Position numbers and translations under genes: made by a program. Under the pieces are notes generated by a model that searched no databases, was not told where the DNA came from, and saw only the letters and a list, made by a program, of their open reading frames with translations. From Dolichospermum compactum NIES-806 (GTDB taxonomy: Bacteria; Cyanobacteriota; Cyanobacteriia; Cyanobacteriales; Nostocaceae): 64,000 bases of DNA. The DNA lies in NCBI RefSeq assembly GCF_002368115.1, contig NZ_AP018316.1, positions 2,574,450 through 2,638,449 on the forward strand, in the 5' to 3' direction. Positions within the stretch are counted from its first letter, which is position 1. Each line of letters begins with the position of its first letter. Shown here in pieces: positions 54,265 to 62,813 of the stretch.

Positions 54265-55104
54265 CTATTTCTGTTCACTTGGTAAAATCCAGTTTTGTAA
54301 TGCAGCCATGAGTTTATCTAGGATTAAACCAACAACACCGATATAAACTAGTGCCAAAATTACTTCACTAACGTTGTTATTTTGATAAGCATCCCAGATA
54401 AAAAAGCCGATACCAACAATACCGGACATCACGATTTCTGCCGCAATAATCGCTAACCAAGCCAAACCAATAGCAATTCTTAAACCTGTAAAAATGTAGG
54501 GTAATGCTGAAGGAATTAAGATATTAAAGAAATACTCTTTTTTAGAAAGTTGTAGAACTTTAGCAACGTTGTTATAGTCTTGAGGAATTTGAGTTACACC
54601 CACCGCAGTGTTAATGAGAATCGGCCAAATTGCGGTGATGAAAATTACGAATAATGCGGCTGGTTCGTTTTGGCGTAATGCTGCTAGAGAAATAGGAACC
54701 CAAGCTAAAGGAGGTACTGTTCTTAATAACTGGAATAAAGGATCTAAAGCTTTTGACATGGTTTTGTTGACACCAATCAAAACACCCAAGGCAATACCGA
54801 CAATTGCCGCTAGTGTATAGCTAATAGCAACCCGTTGGAGACTAGCCCAGATTTGCCAAAAAAGTCCTTTATCAGTGCCTCCTTTGTCATAGAAGGGATA
54901 CAGAATCAAGATCCAAGTGTCTTGAATAACTTGGATTGGTCCGGGTAATGTTGCCCCTGGAGTCCAAGAAAATAGTTGCCAAATAGTTAGGAAAATAAGT
55001 AATGCGATCGCCGGAGGTATAAGTTCAGGAAATTGTTTTTGTAAACTAGATAAAAAGCTATTATCAAATTTAGGAGTTGTCGAACGTTTTTGAGCTATGG
55101 TCAT
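54265..55104 (-). CDS. cmpB: Bicarbonate ABC transporter permease CmpB
   Basis: 279 residues with about six membrane helices. The EAA-like loop, with GVTQIPQDYNNVAKVLQLSK and ILIPSALPYIFTGLRI, contacts the ATPase. ALRQNEPAALFVIF and GLAWLAIIAAEIV belong to the NitT/TauT/Cmp permease family. It lies between cmpA and cmpC. Confidence 0.92.
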   Translation of the reverse strand: MTIAQKRSTTPKFDNSFLSSLQKQFPELIPPAIALLIFLTIWQLFSWTPGATLPGPIQVIQDTWILILYPFYDKGGTDKGLFWQIWASLQRVAISYTLAAIVGIALGVLIGVNKTMSKALDPLFQLLRTVPPLAWVPISLAALRQNEPAALFVIFITAIWPILINTAVGVTQIPQDYNNVAKVLQLSKKEYFFNILIPSALPYIFTGLRIAIGLAWLAIIAAEIVMSGIVGIGFFIWDAYQNNNVSEVILALVYIGVVGLILDKLMAALQNWILPSEQK

Positions 55105-55221
55105 GAATTTTTCCTCAAATTTATGAATGGTTAATGGGTATTTTGTGGAAATTAAGTACGCTTTCTTTAAAATTATTATAGAGACGTTCTGTGTCTCTAC
55201 ATTTTCGGACAGGTCTATTGA

Positions 55222-56604
55222 TTAAACACCTACTTTTTTAATTTTTAAACTCTTGAGATATTCTTCTGGTTTCTCAGGGTCGAATTTGACTCCATCAAAA
55301 AACTCTTCAACTCCACGAGATGTACTAGTGGGAATGTCAGCAGCAGGTATTCCTAATTCTTTAGCTGCTTCTTTCCAAATATCTTCGCGGTTCACTTTTT
55401 TGATTAATTCTTTAGCTTTAGCTGCACCATTGCTAATGTAATCCTTGGGTAAGAACCCCCAACGCACATTTTCGGTGATGAACCATAAATCATGACTTTG
55501 GTAAGGATAGGAAACGCTGCCTTTAGCATCTTTCCAGTAATAAGCAGCCATTGATTTATCGTCTATTTTACGACCATCACCCATGTCATATTTACCTTGG
55601 TATGGGTCAGCTAAAACTGCTGGGGAAGATAAGCCAAAATACTTTTTAGCGGTGAGAATTTCTGCTGCTTCTTTGCGGTTATCAAAGTTATCTAACCACT
55701 GTTGGGCTTCCATAACACCTTTTAATAGGGCTTTTGTAGCTTTGGGATTTTGGTCAACCCAATCGCCTCTCATGGCAAAATATTCTTCGGGGTGATTTTT
55801 CCAAATTTCGGCTGTTAGTGCCGCCATGAAGCCGATTTTGTCGTTAACCAGACGAAATGGCCAGGGGTCGCCAGTGCTGAAAGCATCCATTGTCCCGGTT
55901 TTCATGTTGGCGACAGTTTGCGCCGCTGGAACTGTTAATAATTTGACATCTGTATCTGGGTCAATTCCACTTGCTGATAACCAGTAGCGAATCCACAAAT
56001 CTTGGTTAACGTTGGGGAATGTGAAAGCTGCGGTAAAAGGTGTGGAAGATTTCATTTGGGCAAATAATGGTTTTGCCGCATCGAGTTTTAAGCTAATACC
56101 TTTCCCTAGATGTTTGTTGGCGATCGCAATTGCATTACCATGAGTAACTAACTGGGCAAGAACATACATGGGTATTGGTTTATTACCCTTAGTAATTTTA
56201 CCTTCTGTAATTAAGTGTGGCATGGGCATTTGCCATTGACCACCATCAATACCACCACCACCAGAACCAATTTCTACGTTATCTCTTGCTGAACCCCAAG
56301 ATGCTTGTTTAGAAAGTTCTACATTGGTCATCCCATGTTTAGCAAAAAAGCCTTTTTCTTGGGCAATAATTAATGGTGCAGATTCAATAATGGGGATAAA
56401 TCCTAATTTGGCTTTTGCCGTTTCTGGTTTTTGTTCTGCACTAATATTAGCTGTTGGTTGAGTAGCCGTTTGTGTGGATGTACCACCCGTGTTACCTGCT
56501 TCTGGTGGACTTCCTAAACAACCTTTGAGTAATACTGCACTGGCTGAAACTCCAGCAGTGACAATAAACTTACGGCGAGAAACCTGGTTAAGAAATTCAG
56601 ACAT
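55222..56604 (-). CDS. cmpA: Bicarbonate-binding lipoprotein CmpA
   Basis: 460 residues. A twin-arginine-type N-terminus (SRRKF, R10/R11) and lipobox LLKGC (C29) are followed by a Thr/Gln linker and the binding domain. Segments GGGIDGGQWQMPMPHLITEG, TFPNVNQDLWIRYW and DAFSTGDPWPFR match CmpA. NrtA at the same places reads TFPGGTHDLW and CVGEPWN. That distinction makes this a bicarbonate rather than nitrate binding protein. It is first gene of the operon and binds HCO3- in the periplasm. Confidence 0.92.
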   Translation of the reverse strand: MSEFLNQVSRRKFIVTAGVSASAVLLKGCLGSPPEAGNTGGTSTQTATQPTANISAEQKPETAKAKLGFIPIIESAPLIIAQEKGFFAKHGMTNVELSKQASWGSARDNVEIGSGGGGIDGGQWQMPMPHLITEGKITKGNKPIPMYVLAQLVTHGNAIAIANKHLGKGISLKLDAAKPLFAQMKSSTPFTAAFTFPNVNQDLWIRYWLSASGIDPDTDVKLLTVPAAQTVANMKTGTMDAFSTGDPWPFRLVNDKIGFMAALTAEIWKNHPEEYFAMRGDWVDQNPKATKALLKGVMEAQQWLDNFDNRKEAAEILTAKKYFGLSSPAVLADPYQGKYDMGDGRKIDDKSMAAYYWKDAKGSVSYPYQSHDLWFITENVRWGFLPKDYISNGAAKAKELIKKVNREDIWKEAAKELGIPAADIPTSTSRGVEEFFDGVKFDPEKPEEYLKSLKIKKVGV

Positions 56605-57161
56605 AATACATCTCCTGGATTTACAAATTTATGTTTTGAAGCATATTTTTTAGTCATACATTAGACATCAAAATTAAGGCAATCTCATAATAATTTCTTG
56701 CTAATGCACTAAAAAAATTGCCTTTTAATGTGAAAAGGCTGATTTCTCTATGGGGACAAAGTTTAATTACCTTGGGTTTTTGGGTAAGATGGAAAACAAC
56801 CTCTGAACCAATTAAAATCAGTTTACAGGTTTTTCCGGGAAATGGATCAACTTGGCAAGGTAGTTATTAAATAAATATTAGATTAGACATATAAGTAAAA
56901 ATTTATAGTCTGGACTTAATTTTGTGACAAGTTATTAATATATATTGCTTGATTGATGATAACAGTTATTTTCGACTATGATTTCCGTAATTTTAGGTTG
57001 ATTTAATCACATAAAAAAGGCATGAAATAGATAATTCTGATATTAACTATAGAACGACATCTTCATCCATAGATGAATTTGATGATAACCATTTTTGATA
57101 ATGGAGAATTACTACAGTAGAATTCAGGAGTCAGGAGTAAAACTGGCTTTGTGTATATATA

Positions 57162-57266
57162 AGTAGGTTGGCGTTAAAAATTGTCGTTATAGCAAGGGAA
57201 CTCCAAAAGAGGTTTTGGGCAAATTTACTTTTCGTTACATATTTTGGTTTTTTCCGTTCACCTACT
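57162..57266. mobile_element. MITE family A, copy 4 (shortened, divergent)
   Basis: 105 bases with ends AGTAGGTT and CACCTACT, flanked by TA at 57160-57161 and 57267-57268. It shares GCGTTAAAAATTGTCGTTA with the 126-bp copies but has a deleted and diverged middle, so it is an older copy. Confidence 0.75.
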
Positions 57267-57299
57267 TAGGGACTTCCAATTAAAAAAATACCCAAAAAT

Positions 57300-57366
57300 T
57301 TCTTGTGGTGCGGGACGAAAAGCCCGCTAATCATCAAGGACGGGCAGGATGCCCATCCCACAAAAT
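57300..57366. repeat. Palindromic repeat near the Rieske gene
   Basis: CTTGTGGTGCGGGACG and GGATGCCCATCCCACAA, with GGACGGGCAGGATGCCC inside, form a hairpin unit related to that at 52070-52137. The two bracket cmpABC. Confidence 0.65.
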
Positions 57367-57486
57367 TGGATAATTTATTTTTTAGCTTTCCCTTGGTTAT
57401 AGCAAGGGGATTATAGCTAAACAATGACATGATCAACCTTTAGCAGTGATAATAGATAAAAAATTACATCCTGACTACCAGCAAAT

Positions 57487-57927
57487 ATGAAACGTCGTGA
57501 ATTTATAAATTGGGTGGGATTAGGTTGTTTAGCTAGTTCCTTACCTGTCGCAATTGCAGCCTGTTCTCCCGAAACCAGTACATCAGCTAATCCTGGATCT
57601 AATGCTGCTACTAAAGGCTGGGAAAAGGTAGGTACGGTGGCACAATTAGACAAAACTGGTGAACTATTGGTAGAAAATTCTCCAATTGGCGCAGTATTGG
57701 TAGTTGGCACATCTAAAACCGCTAAAAGTTTGATTGCTGTTAATCCAACTTGTACTCATCAAGGTTGTACGATCGCCTGGAAAGCCAAAGAAAGTAAATT
57801 TGTTTGTCCCTGTCATGGGGCAAAATTTGCGCGTGATGGCAAGGCACAAGACGGACCCACTAAAGAACCGCTGAAAACTTACCAAGCTAAAATTGAGAGT
57901 GGTTCTGTCTTAGTTCAAGCTACTTGA
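57487..57927 (+). CDS. Rieske [2Fe-2S] protein with twin-arginine signal
   Basis: 146 residues. RREF at the N-terminus, then a hydrophobic stretch and AIAAC, suggests Tat export with a possible lipid anchor. The cluster motifs are complete: C89-T-H91-Q-G-C94 and C107-P-C109-H110, including the disulfide pair. It is much shorter than PetC of the cytochrome b6f complex (about 180 residues) and lacks a long N-terminal helix, so it is likely a soluble or lipid-anchored electron carrier of unknown partner. Divergent from cmpA and upstream of ntcB. Confidence 0.85.
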   Translation: MKRREFINWVGLGCLASSLPVAIAACSPETSTSANPGSNAATKGWEKVGTVAQLDKTGELLVENSPIGAVLVVGTSKTAKSLIAVNPTCTHQGCTIAWKAKESKFVCPCHGAKFARDGKAQDGPTKEPLKTYQAKIESGSVLVQAT

Positions 57928-58174
57928 TCCTCTAAAGAATCTCATATAGCAGGAGGAAAGAGGCAGGGGGGGGAGAAGATATTTACCAATGACCAATTCC
58001 CTGTTTCCTGCTGTATCAATTACTATACAACACATCAATTCAGTATTCGCAAGTATTTTTGCTAATGTGATTATGTAAATTAAATACTGGACAACTAATT
58101 AAATTAAATTAAAATTATACAGATAACCCGTTAAATTAATAAGAGCTATAATTTTATACTTAGGTTAAATCAAA

Positions 58175-59098
58175 ATGCGTCTAGAGCAGTTGCAAGCCTT
58201 TTTGGCGATTGTTCAAACTGGCAGCTTTCAACAAGCAGCGAAACAATGTGGTGTGACTCAATCAACCATTAGTAGGCAAATTCAGGCATTAGAAGCAGAT
58301 TTAGGGATAGAACTATTTCATAGAACCTCTCATGCCAAATTAACTTTAGGAGGTGAACGGTTACTTCCTCGTGTACATAAAATCTGCCAGGAATGGGATT
58401 TGGCTACACAGGAATTAACAGATCTAATCGGAGGAAAGCAACCAGAACTATGTATTGCAGCGATACATTCAGTATGTGCTTCTTACTTACCACCAGTATT
58501 ACAAAAGTTTTGTCATCATTATCCAGAAGTCCAATTGCGAGTGACATCATTAGGAAGCGATCGCTCTCTGAAAGTCCTCAAAGATGGTTTAGTAGATTTA
58601 GCAATTGTCATGCACAATCGTTTTCTGATCACAGGCAAAGAAATGGCGATAGAATTCCTATACGAAGAACCTATAGAAGTCCTTACCGCAGCCAATCATC
58701 CCCTAGCTGAATATGAATCTATCCCCTGGTTAGAGTTAATTTGTTATCCTCAAGTAGTATTTAAGGATGGTTATGGAATGCAACGTCTGATTCAAGATAA
58801 ATTTGAACAGATGAAAACTAAACTGAAAGCAGTTTTGGAAGTAAACACCCTAGATGCCTTTCGGGGAGTAGTTCGTCAAGGAGAACTCATTGCCTTACTT
58901 CCCCAGTCAGCACTTATGGAAGCTAGATATGATCCCACCCTGGCAGTTCGTCCTCTACGCGAAAATAGTAATTTAGGTAATAATTCCCCCCTGACTCGTC
59001 AGGTAGTCATGGTAACAACTCAAGATCGTCTCCACATTCCTCCAATACAATATTTTTGGCAGCTTGTCAAGGATAATATTCCTGAAATTAAAAATTAA
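58175..59098 (+). CDS. ntcB: LysR-type regulator, NtcB-like
   Basis: 307 residues. The winged-helix N-terminus MRLEQLQAFLAIVQTGSFQQ and TQSTISRQIQALEADLG match the NtcB subgroup, activator of nitrate-assimilation genes. CmpR/RbcR regulators begin differently. The effector domain (about 90-300) contains LCIAAIHSVCASYLPPVLQ and LKDGLVDLAIVMHN. No nitrate or nitrite reductase genes are in the window; the neighbouring transport operon is bicarbonate-type. A TrpD-like gene follows after 46 bases. The NtcB identity is by memory of the N-terminus. Confidence 0.78.
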   Translation: MRLEQLQAFLAIVQTGSFQQAAKQCGVTQSTISRQIQALEADLGIELFHRTSHAKLTLGGERLLPRVHKICQEWDLATQELTDLIGGKQPELCIAAIHSVCASYLPPVLQKFCHHYPEVQLRVTSLGSDRSLKVLKDGLVDLAIVMHNRFLITGKEMAIEFLYEEPIEVLTAANHPLAEYESIPWLELICYPQVVFKDGYGMQRLIQDKFEQMKTKLKAVLEVNTLDAFRGVVRQGELIALLPQSALMEARYDPTLAVRPLRENSNLGNNSPLTRQVVMVTTQDRLHIPPIQYFWQLVKDNIPEIKN

Positions 59099-59144
59099 AA
59101 ATATAAACTATTGCCTTTTTCCACTGACAACTGACAACTAACAA

Positions 59145-60182
59145 ATGACTCATAAATTTCGAGAATTTATCCAAAAAGTAGGTAGTGGAAGTCACACATC
59201 CGATAATTTAACCCGTGGTGAAGCAGCTACTGCCACAAAAATGATGTTATTAGCTGAAGCGACACCAGCACAAATTGGCGCGTTTTTAATTGCTCATCGG
59301 ATTAAACGTCCTACCGGTGAAGAGTTAGCCGGGATGTTAGATACTTACCATGAACTTGGCCCCAAATTGTCGGCAATAGCCCAACCTGTGATTGTCTTAG
59401 GTATACCCTATGATGGTAGAACTCGCACTGCACCCATTAATATCATTACGGCTTTGTTATTAGCTGCGGTGGGACAACCTGTAATTATGCACGGGGGCGA
59501 TCGCTTACCCACCAAATATGGTTTGCCTTTAATCCAGATTTGGCAAGGTTTAGGAATAGATTGGACTAGTTTATCACTGGAACAAACCCAGCGGATTTTT
59601 GAAGAAACAGGAATTGGTTTTATTTACACACCCAAACATTTTCCTTTAAATCAAACTTTGTGGGAATATCGTGATCAATTGGGGAAACGTCCACCGTTAG
59701 CAACAGTGGAGTTAATTTGGTGTCCTTATGCAGGGGAAGCTCATATTATTGCCGGTTTTGTTCATCCACCGACGGAAGCAATGTTTCAGGAGGCTTTGGG
59801 GTTACGTGGGGTGACAAAATATACTTTCGTCAAGGGTTTAGAAGGTAGTTGTGACTTACCACACGATCGCACAGCCATTATCGGTTTATCTTCATCAAAT
59901 CCAGAAGTATTAACCCGGCTACAACTTGTACCCCGTGAATATGGCTTTATCACTAAAAATGTTCCTCTAACTACTACAGAAGAACTCATTCAAGATATGC
60001 AAGGGGTTTTGACGGGAAAAGCCAATGAATTAATGCAAACAGCCCTCTGGAATGGTGGTTTTTACCTATGGCGCAGTGGGATTTGTCTAGATATGCAAGC
60101 TGGTATAGACAAAGCCGCCGAATTAATTACCAGTGGTTTATTAGGTGCTAAACTGCACCAAATCAAAATGTTGCTGGGTTAA
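59145..60182 (+). CDS. Anthranilate-phosphoribosyltransferase-family (TrpD-like) protein
   Basis: 345 residues. LTRGEAATATKMMLLAEATPAQIGAFLIAHRIKRPT is the helical N-terminal domain of the TrpD/nucleoside-phosphorylase II fold, but the glycine-rich PRPP loop of true TrpD (GTGGD) reads GIPYDGRTRTAP here. MHGGDRLPTKYG corresponds to the active-site His-Gly region. Known relatives without the GTGGD loop (TrpD2/YbiB type) bind nucleic acid rather than make phosphoribosyl anthranilate. It is probably co-transcribed with ntcB. Confidence 0.82.
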   Translation: MTHKFREFIQKVGSGSHTSDNLTRGEAATATKMMLLAEATPAQIGAFLIAHRIKRPTGEELAGMLDTYHELGPKLSAIAQPVIVLGIPYDGRTRTAPINIITALLLAAVGQPVIMHGGDRLPTKYGLPLIQIWQGLGIDWTSLSLEQTQRIFEETGIGFIYTPKHFPLNQTLWEYRDQLGKRPPLATVELIWCPYAGEAHIIAGFVHPPTEAMFQEALGLRGVTKYTFVKGLEGSCDLPHDRTAIIGLSSSNPEVLTRLQLVPREYGFITKNVPLTTTEELIQDMQGVLTGKANELMQTALWNGGFYLWRSGICLDMQAGIDKAAELITSGLLGAKLHQIKMLLG

Positions 60183-60234
60183 ATTCATAACCCATTCTTT
60201 CTTCTAACTCCTGACTCGGTGATTCCTACTATTC

Positions 60235-60624
60235 CTAATTAATCCGCTTACTAAGCAGATCATCATAATGTCGCACTTCTAATAACTGGTTTTTTTCACC
60301 CACAATGACAACAGTAGGAGAGTAACATTTTAACTCTTCCATAGTAAACTGCCCGTAAGCCATTATAATCAAGCGATCGCCAACTACGCCTAAACGTGCC
60401 GCTGCTCCATTCAATTCAATAGCTCCTGAATTAGCTGGAGCCGATATGGCATAAGTAATAAAACGCTCGCCATTAGCAATATTCACTACTTGTACTTGCT
60501 CGTAAGGGAATATACCAGCTTTTGCCAAGAGAACCTCGTCAATGCTGATACTGCCCACATAATTAATATTTGCCGCTGTGAGTGTACAGTTATGAATTTT
60601 TGCTGATAAGAGAGTGCGCTGCAT
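60235..60624 (-). CDS. panD: Aspartate 1-decarboxylase
   Basis: 129 residues. The self-cleavage site is intact (YVGSISID, Gly24-Ser25, giving the pyruvoyl group), as are K9 and the conserved GAIELNGAAARL. It converts aspartate to beta-alanine for pantothenate and coenzyme A. It is convergent with the TrpD-like gene. Confidence 0.95.
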   Translation of the reverse strand: MQRTLLSAKIHNCTLTAANINYVGSISIDEVLLAKAGIFPYEQVQVVNIANGERFITYAISAPANSGAIELNGAAARLGVVGDRLIIMAYGQFTMEELKCYSPTVVIVGEKNQLLEVRHYDDLLSKRIN

Positions 60625-60752
60625 TTGATTTTAAATTTTTTTTGCAACCAGTGAGAGATTCGGGAATCAGATCAGTAGGTTGTTACTGATTATTCCACAA
60701 TTATTGGCTTAGTGGGTAATAGGTAATTCAGATTACCATCACCCACAATCTA

Positions 60753-61271
60753 TTATGCTTTAGCTTTAGCTGCTTGAACGAACTTTGCTACTAAGGGGGC
60801 TACCTTATCAACATCCTGCCAACCGAGAATTTGTGTTACCTTTTTTTCCAAATTTTTATAACTACGGAAAAATTCGGCAATTTCTTCCAGTTTATGAGGG
60901 GCTATGTCTTTAAGGGACTTTACATGAGCGTAGCGCGGATCTTTATCGGGAACACAAAGAATTTTTTCATCGCGATCGCCACCATCAATCATTTCCAAAT
61001 AACCAACCGGTCTAGCGGCAATAACGCAACCGGGAAATGTTGGCTCATCCATGATCACCATACCATCTAACGGATCGCCATCATCAGCCAAGGTATTGGG
61101 GATAAAACCATAATCATAAGGATACTTCACTGAAGAATAAAGAACCCGATCTAGGGCAAACGCTTGTAAATCCTTATCGTATTCGTATTTATTTTTACTT
61201 CCACCAGCAATTTCAATCAGGACATTAATTACACCTGGCTTTGGTTGGGCGGGAATCAAAGATAAATCCAC
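60753..61271 (-). CDS. ppa: Soluble inorganic pyrophosphatase
   Basis: 172 residues of the family I type. The signature DDGDPLDGMVI, plus YPYDYGFIPNT and DRDEKILCVPDKDPRY, supply the metal and phosphate ligands. It hydrolyses pyrophosphate and pulls biosynthetic reactions forward. panD lies downstream on the same strand after 129 bases. Confidence 0.96.
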   Translation of the reverse strand: MDLSLIPAQPKPGVINVLIEIAGGSKNKYEYDKDLQAFALDRVLYSSVKYPYDYGFIPNTLADDGDPLDGMVIMDEPTFPGCVIAARPVGYLEMIDGGDRDEKILCVPDKDPRYAHVKSLKDIAPHKLEEIAEFFRSYKNLEKKVTQILGWQDVDKVAPLVAKFVQAAKAKA

Positions 61272-61472
61272 AATAAAACTCCTTTACTAAAAGTGAATCA
61301 GCGGTAGCAGCCATTTTCGCTCCCAGTGTAAGATCTTAAGACATTGTGGATCTCTTCCTCAACATTCCTGCTAAGATACTCGTGAATTTCACAAATGATC
61401 CGCAAAAAAGGCAGAGAAAAAAACTCCCTGCCCCTCATCCTCTGCTTTAAGTCTTAAATTCTGCTGTATATT

Positions 61473-61673
61473 TTAATCTCCACGAATAGATAGATTGTAA
61501 GTTAAGGATGGTTGACTCTTTTCAAGATTAACAGAAGAATAGTGGGCAATGATAAATACTGGTAAAGTGAGAGTGATCAGAGCAATCAGTGTTCCCACGA
61601 TGTCTGCCAAACGCTGGGAATATGTATCGGAAGAATTGGCAGACGGGCTATTTAAATTCATAAAAAGTTGCAA
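61473..61673 (-). CDS. Small single-helix membrane protein
   Basis: 66 residues, or 62 from the second ATG (MNLNSPSANSSD). One hydrophobic segment (about 26-48, VGTLIALITLTLPVFIIAHY) is flanked by polar ends. No recognised family. It resembles short cyanobacterial membrane proteins of unknown role. Confidence 0.6.
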   Translation of the reverse strand: MQLFMNLNSPSANSSDTYSQRLADIVGTLIALITLTLPVFIIAHYSSVNLEKSQPSLTYNLSIRGD

Positions 61674-61796
61674 TTAATCAGAATCACGATTAGGTTGACT
61701 CTCTAGAAAAGAGCGTCTACACTATTCTAACTATTTTTTTACCATAAACCGTAATGTCAGGGATAACTGACATTTTTGATCATTCAGAAATTCCGT

Positions 61797-61842
61797 AGGG
61801 GCGCAGGGCTTGCGCCCAGAAATTGATATGTCCTGCGCCCCT
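61797..61842. repeat. REP-like double palindrome
   Basis: GGGGCGCAGGGCTTGCGCCC followed, after 15 bases, by CCTGCGCCCCTA. The outer arms TAGGGGCGCAGG/CCTGCGCCCCTA also pair. Same core as at 7572, 21365 and 30586. Confidence 0.75.
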
Positions 61843-61863
61843 AAATTGGTGATTACACCAAAA

Positions 61864-62655
61864 CTATGCAGCTACTTTTTGTTCTGTAGTTGATTCTTCA
61901 GATTGTGGTGACTCTTGTTTTTCTTGAGTTCCCTGTTCTGAATCACTGTTTGGTTGAACTAGTTGCAGGTGAATATTATTCACTTGATTAATAAATAGTT
62001 CTATGGACTGACTTACTCTTTGTTGTTGTTTACCTTCTTCTGAAATATCATAACAACGATAGGCTGGGCTAATTCCCAAAATAAACTTTTCCTGTTCAGC
62101 TTCTAATAATTCAACGGCTTTGTTAGCAGCCATCCAATTTTTCTCAAAAGGAAATGAGGTAACGATACTAGCAACAATGGAAGCAACGGCTGGGCAAATA
62201 ACAGGCAACCATTTTAACCAACTTTGTCCTGCTTCTAACTTATCCACCAACACTAAAATTGGTGTTACACCTGACAAAATAACGGTAGAAATTTGCAAAA
62301 CATAGTAAAGAGTTCTGGCAAGATTTCGAGAACTTTTATAGTCGTCAATCAACTCTTGCGAATATTCTAAAGCTTTAGCTCGTGCCGGCAAAACTGTATT
62401 ATAGTCCAATGTAGTACCATTGCTTAATAGAGATGTATAGAGTTCAGCTTTTCTGGAAAGCTCAGTTTTTTGTGATTCCTTTTTAGCATTATTTACCGAT
62501 TGTCTATTGAAAAGAAATAAACCAATGGCAATAGTTAAGGCAACGGAAGCAGCAGTTACATATTGTTGATTACTAGAATCAAAATAAATAATCAAACCTG
62601 ATGTTATGGCAACTGCGGCTAACAAGTAATCAATCAACTTGAAAAAAAACAACAT
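61864..62655 (-). CDS. DUF4231/SLATT-like membrane protein
   Basis: 263 residues. Two helices at the N-terminus (about 8-25 and 33-50) are followed by a soluble part and a helix pair (about 112-160, with ILSGVTPILVLVDK and VASIVASIVTSFPFEKNW), then a helix with AVELLEAEQEKFILG. This pattern matches the DUF4231 branch of SLATT-type proteins, some of which are predicted pore-forming effectors of defence systems. The acidic, Gln-rich tail is low complexity. No cyclase or other partner gene is adjacent, so a defence role is not supported here. Confidence 0.7.
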   Translation of the reverse strand: MLFFFKLIDYLLAAVAITSGLIIYFDSSNQQYVTAASVALTIAIGLFLFNRQSVNNAKKESQKTELSRKAELYTSLLSNGTTLDYNTVLPARAKALEYSQELIDDYKSSRNLARTLYYVLQISTVILSGVTPILVLVDKLEAGQSWLKWLPVICPAVASIVASIVTSFPFEKNWMAANKAVELLEAEQEKFILGISPAYRCYDISEEGKQQQRVSQSIELFINQVNNIHLQLVQPNSDSEQGTQEKQESPQSEESTTEQKVAA

Positions 62656-62813
62656 ATTTTTGCCTGGCGTAGTTATTGGGTAATGTTGAATTCATGACTG
62701 AGAAAAGTTGTTGCAAAATAGTAATTTTACAAACAATGATCTATATTACACGAAAGTAACAATATTGACAATGTGTACTAACTGTCAATATTGTCAATAG
62801 TATAATTTAACGC

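Larger units (their letters stand above)
56605..57486. other. cmpA upstream region
   Basis: 882 bases between divergent cmpA and the Rieske gene. It contains MITE copy 4 (57162-57266) and a palindromic repeat (57300-57366). About 550 bases next to cmpA are unique and AT-rich, and should carry the low-CO2 promoter. I could not place a convincing CmpR site (TTA-N7/8-TAA). No nirA gene is present, unlike nitrate-transport operons. Confidence 0.6.

Noticed and set aside
55222..56604. Nitrate ABC transporter NrtA (and hence nrtABCD) as the identity of this operon
   Set aside because: The family is shared, but FPNVNQD, STGDPWP and GGQWQMPMPHL fit CmpA, whereas NrtA has FPGGTHD and CVGEPWN. There is no nirA or narB next to it, and sbtAB is nearby.
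58175..59098. CmpR, the usual activator of cmp genes
   Set aside because: The N-terminus MRLEQLQAFLAI matches NtcB; CmpR/RbcR proteins start with a different helix pattern. Kept as NtcB-like with moderate confidence.
61864..62655. Membrane effector of a CBASS-type defence system
   Set aside because: DUF4231/SLATT-like proteins can act in such systems, but no nucleotide cyclase or other defence gene is adjacent; neighbours are housekeeping genes.
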